From DASRCB01 sp035653295 (GTDB lineage: Bacteria > Acidobacteriota > Terriglobia > Bryobacterales > Bryobacteraceae): a stretch of DNA of 13,975 bases. Location: NCBI GenBank assembly GCA_035653295.1, contig DASRCB010000186.1, positions 1 through 13,975 of the forward strand, in the 5' to 3' direction. The notes beneath the pieces are model-generated. The model saw only the letters and a program-made list of their open reading frames with translations. It searched no databases and was not told where the DNA came from. Every line of letters begins with the position of its first letter. Within the stretch, counting starts at the first letter, position 1. Shown here one piece after another: positions 6,662-12,317 of the stretch. A program made the position numbers and the translations under genes.

Positions 6662-7515
6662 TGAACCTCGTGCTGCATATCTGGCGTCAGAAGAGCCCGC
6701 GCGACAAGGGCCGCATGGTGCGATACGAGGTCCGCGATCTGAACCCGAACATGTCCGCGCTGGAGATGCTCGATGTATTGAACGAGCAGCTCATTGAAAA
6801 GGGCGAGGAGCCGGTGGCGTTCGAGCACGACTGCCGCGAGGGCATCTGCGGCTCCTGCGGATTCATGATCAACGGCGTGGCGCATGGTCCGCTGCGGGGC
6901 ACGACAGTCTGTCAGTTGACCCTGCGCCATTTCAAAGACGGCGAAGAGCTGTATCTGGAGCCCTGGCGGGCGAAGGCGTTTCCCCTCATCAGGGATCTGG
7001 TGGTGGACCGGCGCGCGTTCGACCGCGTGATTGCCGCGGGCGGCTACATCTCCACAAATACAGGCAACGCCCAGGACGCCAATGCGATTCTCGTGGCCAA
7101 GGAGGATGCCGATCGGGCCATGGACGCCGCCGCGTGCATCGGCTGCGGGGCGTGCGTGGCGGCGTGTCCGAACGCGTCGGCGATGTTGTTCACCAGCGCG
7201 AAGGTGGCGCATCTCGGATTGCTGCCGCAGGGCCAGCCGGAGCGCGGGCGCCGCGCGCTTCACATGGTGGAGCAGCATAATGCGGAAGGCTTCGGCGGTT
7301 GCACCAACATCGGCGAGTGCGAAGCGGTGTGCCCGAAGGAGATCAAAATCGAAGTGATCGGGCGCCTGAACCACGACTTCCTGGCGGCAAGCTGGACTCG
7401 CCGCGAGCACCTGACCGATGCCCCGCGCGGGACTTTCCCGTTCTTCGGGACCGGGTCGAAGTATAAGAAGGACCCGCTGGAGGCGCGGGAAGAGACGCCG
7501 GGAGTGCGGCGGTAG
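6661..7515 (+). CDS. sdhB: Succinate dehydrogenase iron-sulfur subunit SdhB
   Basis: A 284-aa iron-sulfur subunit that wires SdhA to the membrane anchor. The 2Fe-2S cluster cysteines are C58, C63, C66 and C84 (CREGICGSCG and TTVCQL). The second half has CIGCGACVAACP (C159, C162, C165, C169) and GGCTNIGECEAVCP (C214, C220, C224), which supply the 4Fe-4S and 3Fe-4S clusters. It lies on the cytoplasmic face with SdhA. Length is somewhat above the 230-260 residues common in this type, mostly through a charged C-terminal tail after about residue 245. It is the last gene of sdhCAB; the next gene is convergent, so the transcript should end near 7516-7560. Confidence 0.97.
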   Translation: MNLVLHIWRQKSPRDKGRMVRYEVRDLNPNMSALEMLDVLNEQLIEKGEEPVAFEHDCREGICGSCGFMINGVAHGPLRGTTVCQLTLRHFKDGEELYLEPWRAKAFPLIRDLVVDRRAFDRVIAAGGYISTNTGNAQDANAILVAKEDADRAMDAAACIGCGACVAACPNASAMLFTSAKVAHLGLLPQGQPERGRRALHMVEQHNAEGFGGCTNIGECEAVCPKEIKIEVIGRLNHDFLAASWTRREHLTDAPRGTFPFFGTGSKYKKDPLEAREETPGVRR

Positions 7516-7541
7516 CGTTAGCCGCCAGGCACATAGGCCGT

Positions 7542-7557
7542 CAGCGACCGGTCACTG
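7542..7557. terminator. Near-palindrome between convergent genes, weak terminator candidate
   Basis: A 16-bp near-perfect dyad (CAGCGACCGGTCACTG, one mismatched pair) followed by GGGGTTTT, in the 36-bp space after sdhB and overlapping the stop of the opposite gene. The stem is short and the T-run is brief, so intrinsic termination is only possible. It may instead be a protein-binding site. Confidence 0.3.
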
Positions 7558-8049
7558 GGGTTTTCCTCTGCGGTTGTAGAGATCGAGGTCAACGGCTTGA
7601 GGAAATCGAGCCTTGAAGCGCCGCGCCAAATCTTCGTCGACGCCTATCAATAGCGTCTTGCTGCAGTCCCAGCACACGATCTCCATCTTCGCCTGCGTGA
7701 GTTGAGGTTGGGGTGAGCCGATCCAGAATCCCTGATTTCCATCCGCGAACGGCTCGTGTTCGTACTCCGGCGTCAGGCCAGCCGGCAGGGCACTGAAAAC
7801 AGCCCAGCAGAATTGTATGTCGTGCCCGCTTAGTAACTCCTCAAGTTCGTTACCACTGATCAGCAGAGGGTGCGATGCAAGCCGCTGATCGGGTGTGCCC
7901 GGCACATAGTCTTTTCCAATCCAGATGCGCTCCAGATCTGAGATGAGCCAATCGTGCTCGACGCAGAGGCCTGGAAGAGCACCAAACACCGCGCGCATGT
8001 CGGTCACGTACGGCATATCGCTCAGGGCGCCTTCGAGCAGGAGATTCAC
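7552..8049 (-). CDS. Conserved uncharacterised 165-aa protein
   Basis: A soluble protein with no signal peptide or membrane helix. Distinct stretches are DMRAVFGALPG (17-27), EHDWLISDLE (31-40), HDIQFCWAVFSALPAG (76-91), EPFADGNQGFWIGSPQPQL (about 99-117) and MEIVCWDCSKTLLIGVDE (121-138). I recall similar proteins of unknown function in actinobacteria and others, but cannot name a Pfam family. The start used is a GTG at 8049, 19 bp after the esterase stop; no ATG lies nearby except an internal one at residue 12, so the start is uncertain. The short gap suggests co-transcription with the esterase upstream. No catalytic motif is evident. Confidence 0.7.
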   Translation of the reverse strand: MNLLLEGALSDMPYVTDMRAVFGALPGLCVEHDWLISDLERIWIGKDYVPGTPDQRLASHPLLISGNELEELLSGHDIQFCWAVFSALPAGLTPEYEHEPFADGNQGFWIGSPQPQLTQAKMEIVCWDCSKTLLIGVDEDLARRFKARFPQAVDLDLYNRRGKPQ

Positions 8050-8068
8050 GAAATCCAGACCGCGTTGG

Positions 8069-9028
8069 TTATCGGCCGTTCAGTTGCTGCGACATCCACG
8101 GCAGCATGCGTTCCTCAACCCGCCGCGCGAAATGGTTCCCGTGGTCGCCCTGAAAGACCTCCAGCGTGTGCGACACGCCTGCTTCCGCCAGCGCCTGCGA
8201 CAGTTCGCGCGCGCCGAAGGGAATATGCGTGAAGTTCTCCTGGGCGCCGTACTCGATGAAGATCGCGCGTAGCCGCAGGATGTTCGGCAGCAGTGGACGG
8301 ACCATGTTCACAGGCATGTTCGCGGCCACGCGCGCGAACGCCTCGGGGTCGGTTCGCACCGTTCTCCCAGCCACCACAAAAGGCGGATCGCCGAGTATCT
8401 TCGATTTTGGATCGGGGGCCAGCGCGGCCGCCATAGCCGAATCCGCCGCCACGAAGAAGTCGCCTTTGCCGAGCGCCTGCTCGGCTTCGTCCGGTGACTG
8501 CAGCTTATCGATCCGAACCCACGCCTGATTACTCGCGCCGAGATCCTCCACCAGATCGGTGCAGCAGGGACTCATGGCGTAGACCACGCTGAATACATCC
8601 GGGTGTCGAAAGGCCAGCGTCAGCGCGCCGAAGCCGCCCATCGAGTGCCCCACGATCCCACGTTTCTCGGCCGTCGCCAGCGTGCGGTAATTGCCGTCCA
8701 CATACCCGACCACGTCGCGGGTAATGTAGTCGTCCCAGTTGCCGGTTGTGCTCGAATTGGCATAGAACGAGCCGTGATACCGGTTATTCCCGTTCGGCAG
8801 GACGACGATCATGGGCTGCGCGGAGCCGGCGGCGATCAGCGCGTCCATGTCCTCCTGGAACATCTGTGCGGCCTGGTGGCGCGGGGTCGGATCCGAATAT
8901 CCGTGCAGGAAGTAGATGACGGGGAACCGCCTTTCGGGCTCGGCTTGGTATGCCGCGGGTAAATAGATCGCGACTCGCTGATCGGCGCGGTCACCCAGAA
9001 GGTTATGTTCGAGCCCAGGCGAATGCAC
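8069..9028 (-). CDS. Putative esterase (Esterase D / PF00756-like alpha/beta hydrolase), N-terminus out of frame
   Basis: A 319-aa hydrolase body. Counting from the GTG at 9028, the nucleophile elbow is GHSMGG (127-132, Ser129); the oxyanion region is PVIYFLHGYSD (36-46); a likely catalytic His is His296 or His299 in GDHGNHF; the acidic residue is unclear. The fold and the start HSPGLEHNLLGD fit the putative-esterase family, which cleaves acyl esters of sugars or small molecules. Relatives are normally exported, and a signal peptide is encoded immediately upstream in another frame (9003-9116). If 9028 is the real start the enzyme would remain in the cytoplasm; otherwise a one-base indel near 9044 has cut off the export signal. 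The downstream neighbour is 19 bp away. Confidence 0.85.
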   Translation of the reverse strand: MHSPGLEHNLLGDRADQRVAIYLPAAYQAEPERRFPVIYFLHGYSDPTPRHQAAQMFQEDMDALIAAGSAQPMIVVLPNGNNRYHGSFYANSSTTGNWDDYITRDVVGYVDGNYRTLATAEKRGIVGHSMGGFGALTLAFRHPDVFSVVYAMSPCCTDLVEDLGASNQAWVRIDKLQSPDEAEQALGKGDFFVAADSAMAAALAPDPKSKILGDPPFVVAGRTVRTDPEAFARVAANMPVNMVRPLLPNILRLRAIFIEYGAQENFTHIPFGARELSQALAEAGVSHTLEVFQGDHGNHFARRVEERMLPWMSQQLNGR

Positions 9029-9116
9029 CGTCGCATCGACAAATCTGCGACTGGGCGAGCGCGGTCTCGGCCACGAGGCAGAAGAGCATCGCGAAACACC
9101 AGAGGCGTTGAGACAT
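9003..9116 (-). pseudogene. Signal-peptide start of the esterase, separated by a one-base frameshift
   Basis: An ATG at 9116 opens a short frame encoding a positively charged start, a hydrophobic core (CFAMLFCLVA) and a cleavage-like ALAQSQ, i.e. a Sec signal peptide of about 21 residues, then runs to a stop at 9003. Dropping one base at 9041-9044 (reading CAG-TTT-GTC-GAT instead of CAG-ATT-TGT) joins it smoothly to the esterase frame as AQSQFVDATVHSPGLEHN, the expected mature start. A TACAAT lies 9 bases before the ATG and there is no ribosome-binding site, so the promoter and leader are unclear. Either a real mutation or a sequence error. Confidence 0.7.
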
Positions 9117-9184
9117 TGGAGTTATTGTACGCGGCGGACGGCGCCACCGTATCGTGATAGCCTGTCCTGAGCACCGGCAGCAAA

Positions 9185-9670
9185 GTGGGCACTTACCTTA
9201 ATCAGGAACTCGGATTCGACCAAGTGCGCTGGGCCACGATGCGGAAAACGAGCTACGATGCGCGGCGCTCGTTTCAGGGTACGCCCGAGAAGATGCTGCT
9301 TCCCTCCGGCGCCCACCTGTTCCGTCTCGTGCCGCTGGTCACGGGCGAGTCGTTTCAGTTCGTGTGGTGGATGAGGGAAGCGGTCTTCAGCGAACTCCAT
9401 GATGATGCGAACCGGAGCGCGCACGGTGGCGGGCGGCTGTTTAGAAACTACGTCGCGGAATTCATGGCCCTCCCATCGGGCGGGAGACAACTGTGCGTCC
9501 TGGAAATCGCGCTCACGCAACCTGTTTTTGCATGGGTTGGGCCGTCCGCGCCGCTCTTCAATCGGCCCGGCGGCATGGAACAGGTATATCTCCCGAATCT
9601 CGCGCGCCGAGGAGATCCTCGTGTCAGCGATTATGCGCGGCTCGTGCGGACATACTGGTTGAAGTTCTGA
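9185..9670 (+). CDS. Uncharacterised 161-aa protein
   Basis: No family recognised. The protein is soluble and rich in aromatic residues, with stretches GTPEKMLLPSGAHLFRLVPL (32-51), FQFVWWMREAVF (58-69), LCVLEIALTQPVFAWVG (103-119) and GGMEQVYLPNL (128-138). The middle and end look like a folded mixed alpha/beta protein. The listed start is a GTG at 9185 without a ribosome-binding site; the frame is open back to a stop at 9158-9160 with no ATG, so the true start could be another alternative codon or the 5' end may be damaged. It is divergent from the esterase and 13 bp upstream of the secreted hydrolase, so it may be co-transcribed with the latter. Confidence 0.55.
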   Translation: MGTYLNQELGFDQVRWATMRKTSYDARRSFQGTPEKMLLPSGAHLFRLVPLVTGESFQFVWWMREAVFSELHDDANRSAHGGGRLFRNYVAEFMALPSGGRQLCVLEIALTQPVFAWVGPSAPLFNRPGGMEQVYLPNLARRGDPRVSDYARLVRTYWLKF

Positions 9671-9683
9671 ACATAAGACAACG

Positions 9684-10562
9684 ATGCGACCTTCTCTGCT
9701 TCCAATCGTCTGCTTTGTCGGATTGCTCGGGCTTACCGCAACCGCCCAGGAGGTGATCCCGCTGTACGCCGGCGCCCCGCCGGGCTCGGCTGAGGCAACC
9801 TACCCGGAAAAACAGTATTACTCGAAGGTCTGGAACACCGACGTTGTATCGAACGTAACAAAGCCGACCCTGACTCTCTACAAGCCGACAGGTCGCGCGA
9901 ACAGGACAGGTATCGTGATTTGCCCCGGAGGCGGATTCATGGCGCTGTCGATCAAGTCCGAAGGGACGGATGTCGCGCATTGGCTTGCCGCGCGCGGCGT
10001 GACGGCGTTCGTGCTCAAATACCGTCTGGCGCATACCGGCGACGATGCGACACAGGAATTTACGACTGCGTTTCAGGACCGAAAGAAATTCGGGGAGATT
10101 CTCCGCACAGTCGTGCCGCTCTCGATCGCGGATGGCCTCGCAGCGGTCGCGTACGTCCGCAAACATGCGTCCGATTGGGGCATCGATCCGAGCCGAGTCG
10201 GCATTATCGGATTCTCCGCCGGCGGCGAAGTCGCGGCTGCTGTTGGCTTTCGCTACACGCCAGAGAGCCGCCCGGCTTTTGTCGCGCCGATCTATCCCGG
10301 CACGTTCGCAACGCGAAACCTCCCTGTCCCGGAGGATGCGCCGCCGATGTTTCTCGCCGCCGCCAGCGACGATCAGCTCGGCCTCGCGCCCGACAGCGTA
10401 CGCCTTTACACCAGATGGCTCGACGCGCACAAATCCGCGGAGCTCCACATGTACTCCAAAGGCGGCCACGGTTTCGGCATGCGTAAACAGGGATTTCCGT
10501 CCGACGCCTGGATCGATCGCTTCGGCGACTGGCTTCAGCTGCAGGGCTTTCTCAAGCCTTGA
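9684..10562 (+). CDS. Secreted alpha/beta hydrolase (acetylxylan-esterase-like / BD-FAE type)
   Basis: A 292-aa hydrolase with an N-terminal signal peptide (MRPSLLPIVCFVGLLGLTAT, cleavage near AQE at 21-23), so it acts outside the cytoplasm. The oxyanion strand is IVICPGGGFMALS (77-89), the nucleophile elbow GFSAGGEVA (176-184, Ser178), the probable acid Asp229 or Asp230 in ASDDQLGL, and the histidine His262 in GGHGFG. This arrangement fits carbohydrate-ester deacetylases and related lipases; the substrate is inferred, with plant polysaccharide acetyl or similar esters likely. Length is normal and motifs are intact. The last 75 bp, ending at the stop, recur in degenerate form at 11364-11438. 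It lies 13 bp after the 161-aa gene and 45 bp before mntA. Confidence 0.88.
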   Translation: MRPSLLPIVCFVGLLGLTATAQEVIPLYAGAPPGSAEATYPEKQYYSKVWNTDVVSNVTKPTLTLYKPTGRANRTGIVICPGGGFMALSIKSEGTDVAHWLAARGVTAFVLKYRLAHTGDDATQEFTTAFQDRKKFGEILRTVVPLSIADGLAAVAYVRKHASDWGIDPSRVGIIGFSAGGEVAAAVGFRYTPESRPAFVAPIYPGTFATRNLPVPEDAPPMFLAAASDDQLGLAPDSVRLYTRWLDAHKSAELHMYSKGGHGFGMRKQGFPSDAWIDRFGDWLQLQGFLKP

Positions 10563-10593
10563 CCGACTCACGGCGAATCAGCTGAGGGAGACT

Positions 10594-10601
10594 GGAAGGG
10601 A
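10594..10601 (+). promoter_or_regulatory. Ribosome-binding site of the nucleotidyltransferase gene
   Basis: GGAAGGGA lies 6 bases before the ATG at 10608 and supports that start. Confidence 0.55.
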
Positions 10602-10607
10602 ACATCA

Positions 10608-10898
10608 ATGATCACGTTCGACGCACTCAGGACTCAGAAACGAACCGAGATCCTGAACCTGGCTCGGACACACGGGGCGCCGAACGTTCGAGTTTTTGGC
10701 TCCATCATCCGTGCCGAGAACCATGAAAGCAGCGATATCGACCTGCTCGTCGAGTTTGAAACAGGACGGACACTGTTGGATCTGATCGGGCTGAAGCTGG
10801 ACCTCGAGAGCCTTCTCGGCGTCAACGTAGACGTGGTTACACCGAACAGCCTCCGCTACATTCGTGACCGCGTCCTGGCGGAGGCGCTGCCTCTCTGA
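10608..10898 (+). CDS. mntA: MNT-domain nucleotidyltransferase, MntA-type antitoxin
   Basis: A 96-aa minimal nucleotidyltransferase. The motif FGSIIRAENHESSDIDLLVEF (residues 30-50) gives G31-S32 and the metal-binding D43 and D45, and a third acidic residue D75 lies in GVNVDVVTP. In the known MntA/HepT (type VII) systems this enzyme adds AMP units to a tyrosine of the HEPN toxin and so silences it. The gene is intact with a good ribosome-binding site, and ends 4 bp before the HEPN start, the normal operon order for this pair. The partner is frameshifted here, so the antitoxin may be an orphan or may act on HEPN toxins elsewhere. Confidence 0.92.
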   Translation: MITFDALRTQKRTEILNLARTHGAPNVRVFGSIIRAENHESSDIDLLVEFETGRTLLDLIGLKLDLESLLGVNVDVVTPNSLRYIRDRVLAEALPL

Positions 10899-10902
10899 GC
10901 CG

Positions 10903-11252
10903 ATGACTTCGCCCGATCCGAAGGTCTACCTTCTCCACATCCGCGATTGTTGCGAGGAACTAATTCAGTGCCGCAGGCTGCGCGAGAGAAAGGTAATGTA
11001 CCGGTCTCCATCCTGTTCAGCGCCGTGTGCCGAAACCTCGAGGTTATTGGCGAAGCGTCCCCGAAGATCGGGGCAGAATTTCGCGCGGCCAATCCGGAAG
11101 TCCCCTGGCGGGAGATGAACGCGCTCCGCAATGTGCTCATCCACAATTACGAGGGCGCCGACTCCGAACTGGTGTGGGGTATCGTCGAACGAGACATCCC
11201 TCCGCTGCTCGAGGCCGTGCGCAAACTCGTGCAAAGCGGCGAGAAAAGCTGA
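10903..11252 (+). pseudogene. hepT: HEPN (DUF86, HepT-type) toxin gene with a one-base frameshift
   Basis: The ATG at 10903 begins MTSPDPKVYLLHIRDCCEEL, the usual first helix of a DUF86 HEPN RNase. From about 11010 the family sequence continues in another frame: ILFSAVCRNLEVIGEA, PEVPWREMNALRN, and VLIHNYEGADSELVW to the stop at 11250-11252. Joining the frames near 11008-11010 (one base missing) gives a protein of about 116 aa, the normal size. From the HIRD histidine codon to the RNLE arginine codon is 95 nt, and my recollection of the family spacing is about 96. The catalytic RNVLIHNY fits the R-x4-H-x-Y motif, whose Arg/His cut RNA and whose Tyr is AMPylated by MntA. As written the toxin cannot be made; a sequencing error is the alternative. 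Confidence 0.85.
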
Positions 11253-11253
11253 G

Positions 11254-11314
11254 TCAACGGCTCGGATTCGATGTCGGCGGAGCCTCGAAAATCAGTGTCC
11301 GCGGCATTGCTCGC
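11254..11314 (-). pseudogene. Degenerate scrap resembling the DUF971-end/histidine-phosphatase start
   Basis: On the minus strand this reads in frame RAMPRTLIFEA... to a stop at 11254-11256, resembling RAMPREVIFEA at the DUF971/phosphatase overlap (11960-11995). The core GCGAGCAATGCCGC (11301-11314) is identical and 11281-11314 matches 11962-11995 at about 27 of 34 bases; similarity fades further out. It is fused in frame to the rel-like scrap at 11314/11315. Confidence 0.5.
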
Positions 11315-11370
11315 CCGGCAATGCGGCAAACCGCCGAGACGACGCGTGCCAGATGTTTCTTATCAGGGAT
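11315..11370 (-). pseudogene. Degenerate copy of the rel/spoT 3' end (ACT domain)
   Basis: Ungapped match to 12345-12400 within the rel/spoT gene, 48 of 56 bases. On the minus strand it encodes IPDKKHLARVVSAVCRIAG against IRDKKQLERVVSAVRRIPG in the intact gene. Five of the eight changed codons alter the amino acid, so the piece looks unselected. Confidence 0.75.
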
Positions 11371-11438
11371 GCCCGTCCGATAGCTGGATCGACCGCTTTA
11401 GCGACTGGCTTCAGCTGCAGGGGTTTCTCAGGGACTGA
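11364..11438 (+). pseudogene. Degenerate copy of the hydrolase 3' end
   Basis: Ungapped match to 10488-10562, the end of the secreted hydrolase, 62 of 75 bases including the TGA. It encodes SWIDRFSDWLQLQGFLRD against AWIDRFGDWLQLQGFLKP, 19 of 24 residues identical over the whole piece. It overlaps the rel-like scrap by a few bases, which marks the junction. The rest of the hydrolase copy is missing. Confidence 0.8.
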
Positions 11439-11467
11439 GCGCTTCACGGGCACTGATTCGAGACAGG

Positions 11468-11988
11468 CTACAGGACGTAGCGCCAGCCCGGCTGCCAGCG
11501 CCACTCGGCGCTTACGGCGCAGGCAAGGTCCGCGCCCCCGAGCAGATGTTCCAGCGCATAGTGAACCGCGCGATGGCCAATGATAAGGATGACCTGGCCA
11601 TTCGGCAGCGAGCGCAGACCCTCGAGGAAAGCGCGCACTCGCAAGGCGACACCGGCGTAGCTTTCACCGCCGGGATAACGCTCCGTCACGTAACGGGCCG
11701 CATCGCGCAGCGGCCCCCGCGTAAGCTCGCCATAATCGCACTCGCGCAGCGCGGCGGTGCGGACGATGGGCAGCCCGCGGCCCGCGAATGCGATCTCGGC
11801 CGTGCGCCACGACGCTGCAGGTCGGAACAGTACACCGCGTCTATTGGAACGCCCTGATACCGTCGTCCCATCTCCCGCGCCTGAGCCTCACCGCTCGGCG
11901 ACAACGCCGCATCGTAATGCCCGGACGCCACGCCCTGCTCGTTATCGACGCTTTCGGCGTGTGCTTCAAAAATTACTTCCCGCGGCAT
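11468..11988 (-). pseudogene. Histidine phosphatase (phosphoglycerate mutase-like) gene with a one-base frameshift
   Basis: The first frame, from the ATG at 11988, gives IFEAHAESVDNEQGVASGHYD and ALSPSGEAQAREMG, then AVYCSDLQR. The second frame, to the stop at 11468, gives TAEIAFAGRGLPIVR, LRECDYGELTRGP, YPGGESYAGV and VILIIGHRAVHYALEHLLGG. Together they make a protein of about 173 aa of the histidine phosphatase superfamily, in the branch where the usual RHG is replaced by an xHA with SxDNExGxASG; His in GHR is the second catalytic histidine. Adding one base at 11811/11812 restores QRAWRTAEI. The start overlaps the DUF971 end by 16 bp (14 bases before its stop codon finishes), so it is coupled to that gene. 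The substrate is unknown. Confidence 0.82.
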
Positions 11989-12317
11989 TGCTCGCAGGGG
12001 CAGATGCGCCGCAGGTGTTCCCACGAGTAGATGCCGGTGCTGTGGCCGTCGCTCCAGCGGATGCGGATGGCGTAGCTGCCTACCTCTTCCACGCTGTCCA
12101 TGCGCAGCGCCGGCTTGTACATCGGAAACAGGTTCGCCGGCTGCGGCGCGGAGTAGTTGGAGGGCTGCGGCTCGGTTCCGTGCGCTCCGGTACAGGTGGC
12201 GCAGGGACAGTTGTCGCGCAGCCAGGCCACGGTGTACTCGCTGCAATGCCCGTCCTTCCAGTCGATCTTGACGCCGCGCGTTTTGGAGATGGCGATGTGC
12301 TCGGGGTCGGGCGCCAT
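11973..12317 (-). CDS. DUF971 domain protein (PF06155), possible metal-binding
   Basis: A 114-aa protein of the DUF971 family, the small domain also found at the N-terminus of gamma-butyrobetaine hydroxylase, whose zinc-binding form is structural. Its core is IDWKDGHCSEYTVAWLRDNC (18-37) and IRIRWSDGHSTGIYSWEHLR (84-103). Two cysteine motifs, CPCATC (37-42) and CPCEQC (106-111), probably bind one zinc or an iron-sulfur cluster; related small proteins have been tied to Fe-S maintenance, but the role here is inference. The ATG at 12317 overlaps the rel/spoT stop in TAATG, and its 3' end overlaps the phosphatase start. It is therefore the middle gene of a coupled three-gene operon. Confidence 0.88.
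   Translation of the reverse strand: MAPDPEHIAISKTRGVKIDWKDGHCSEYTVAWLRDNCPCATCTGAHGTEPQPSNYSAPQPANLFPMYKPALRMDSVEEVGSYAIRIRWSDGHSTGIYSWEHLRRICPCEQCRGK

Noticed and set aside
9624..10571. 315-codon minus-strand frame opposite the secreted hydrolase
   Set aside because: Shadow frame; the plus strand has a signal peptide and catalytic triad.
10947..11252. Second HEPN frame as an independent gene from its own start
   Set aside because: Its first residues do not resemble a HEPN start, while the frame from 10903 supplies the missing first helix; the two are one broken gene.
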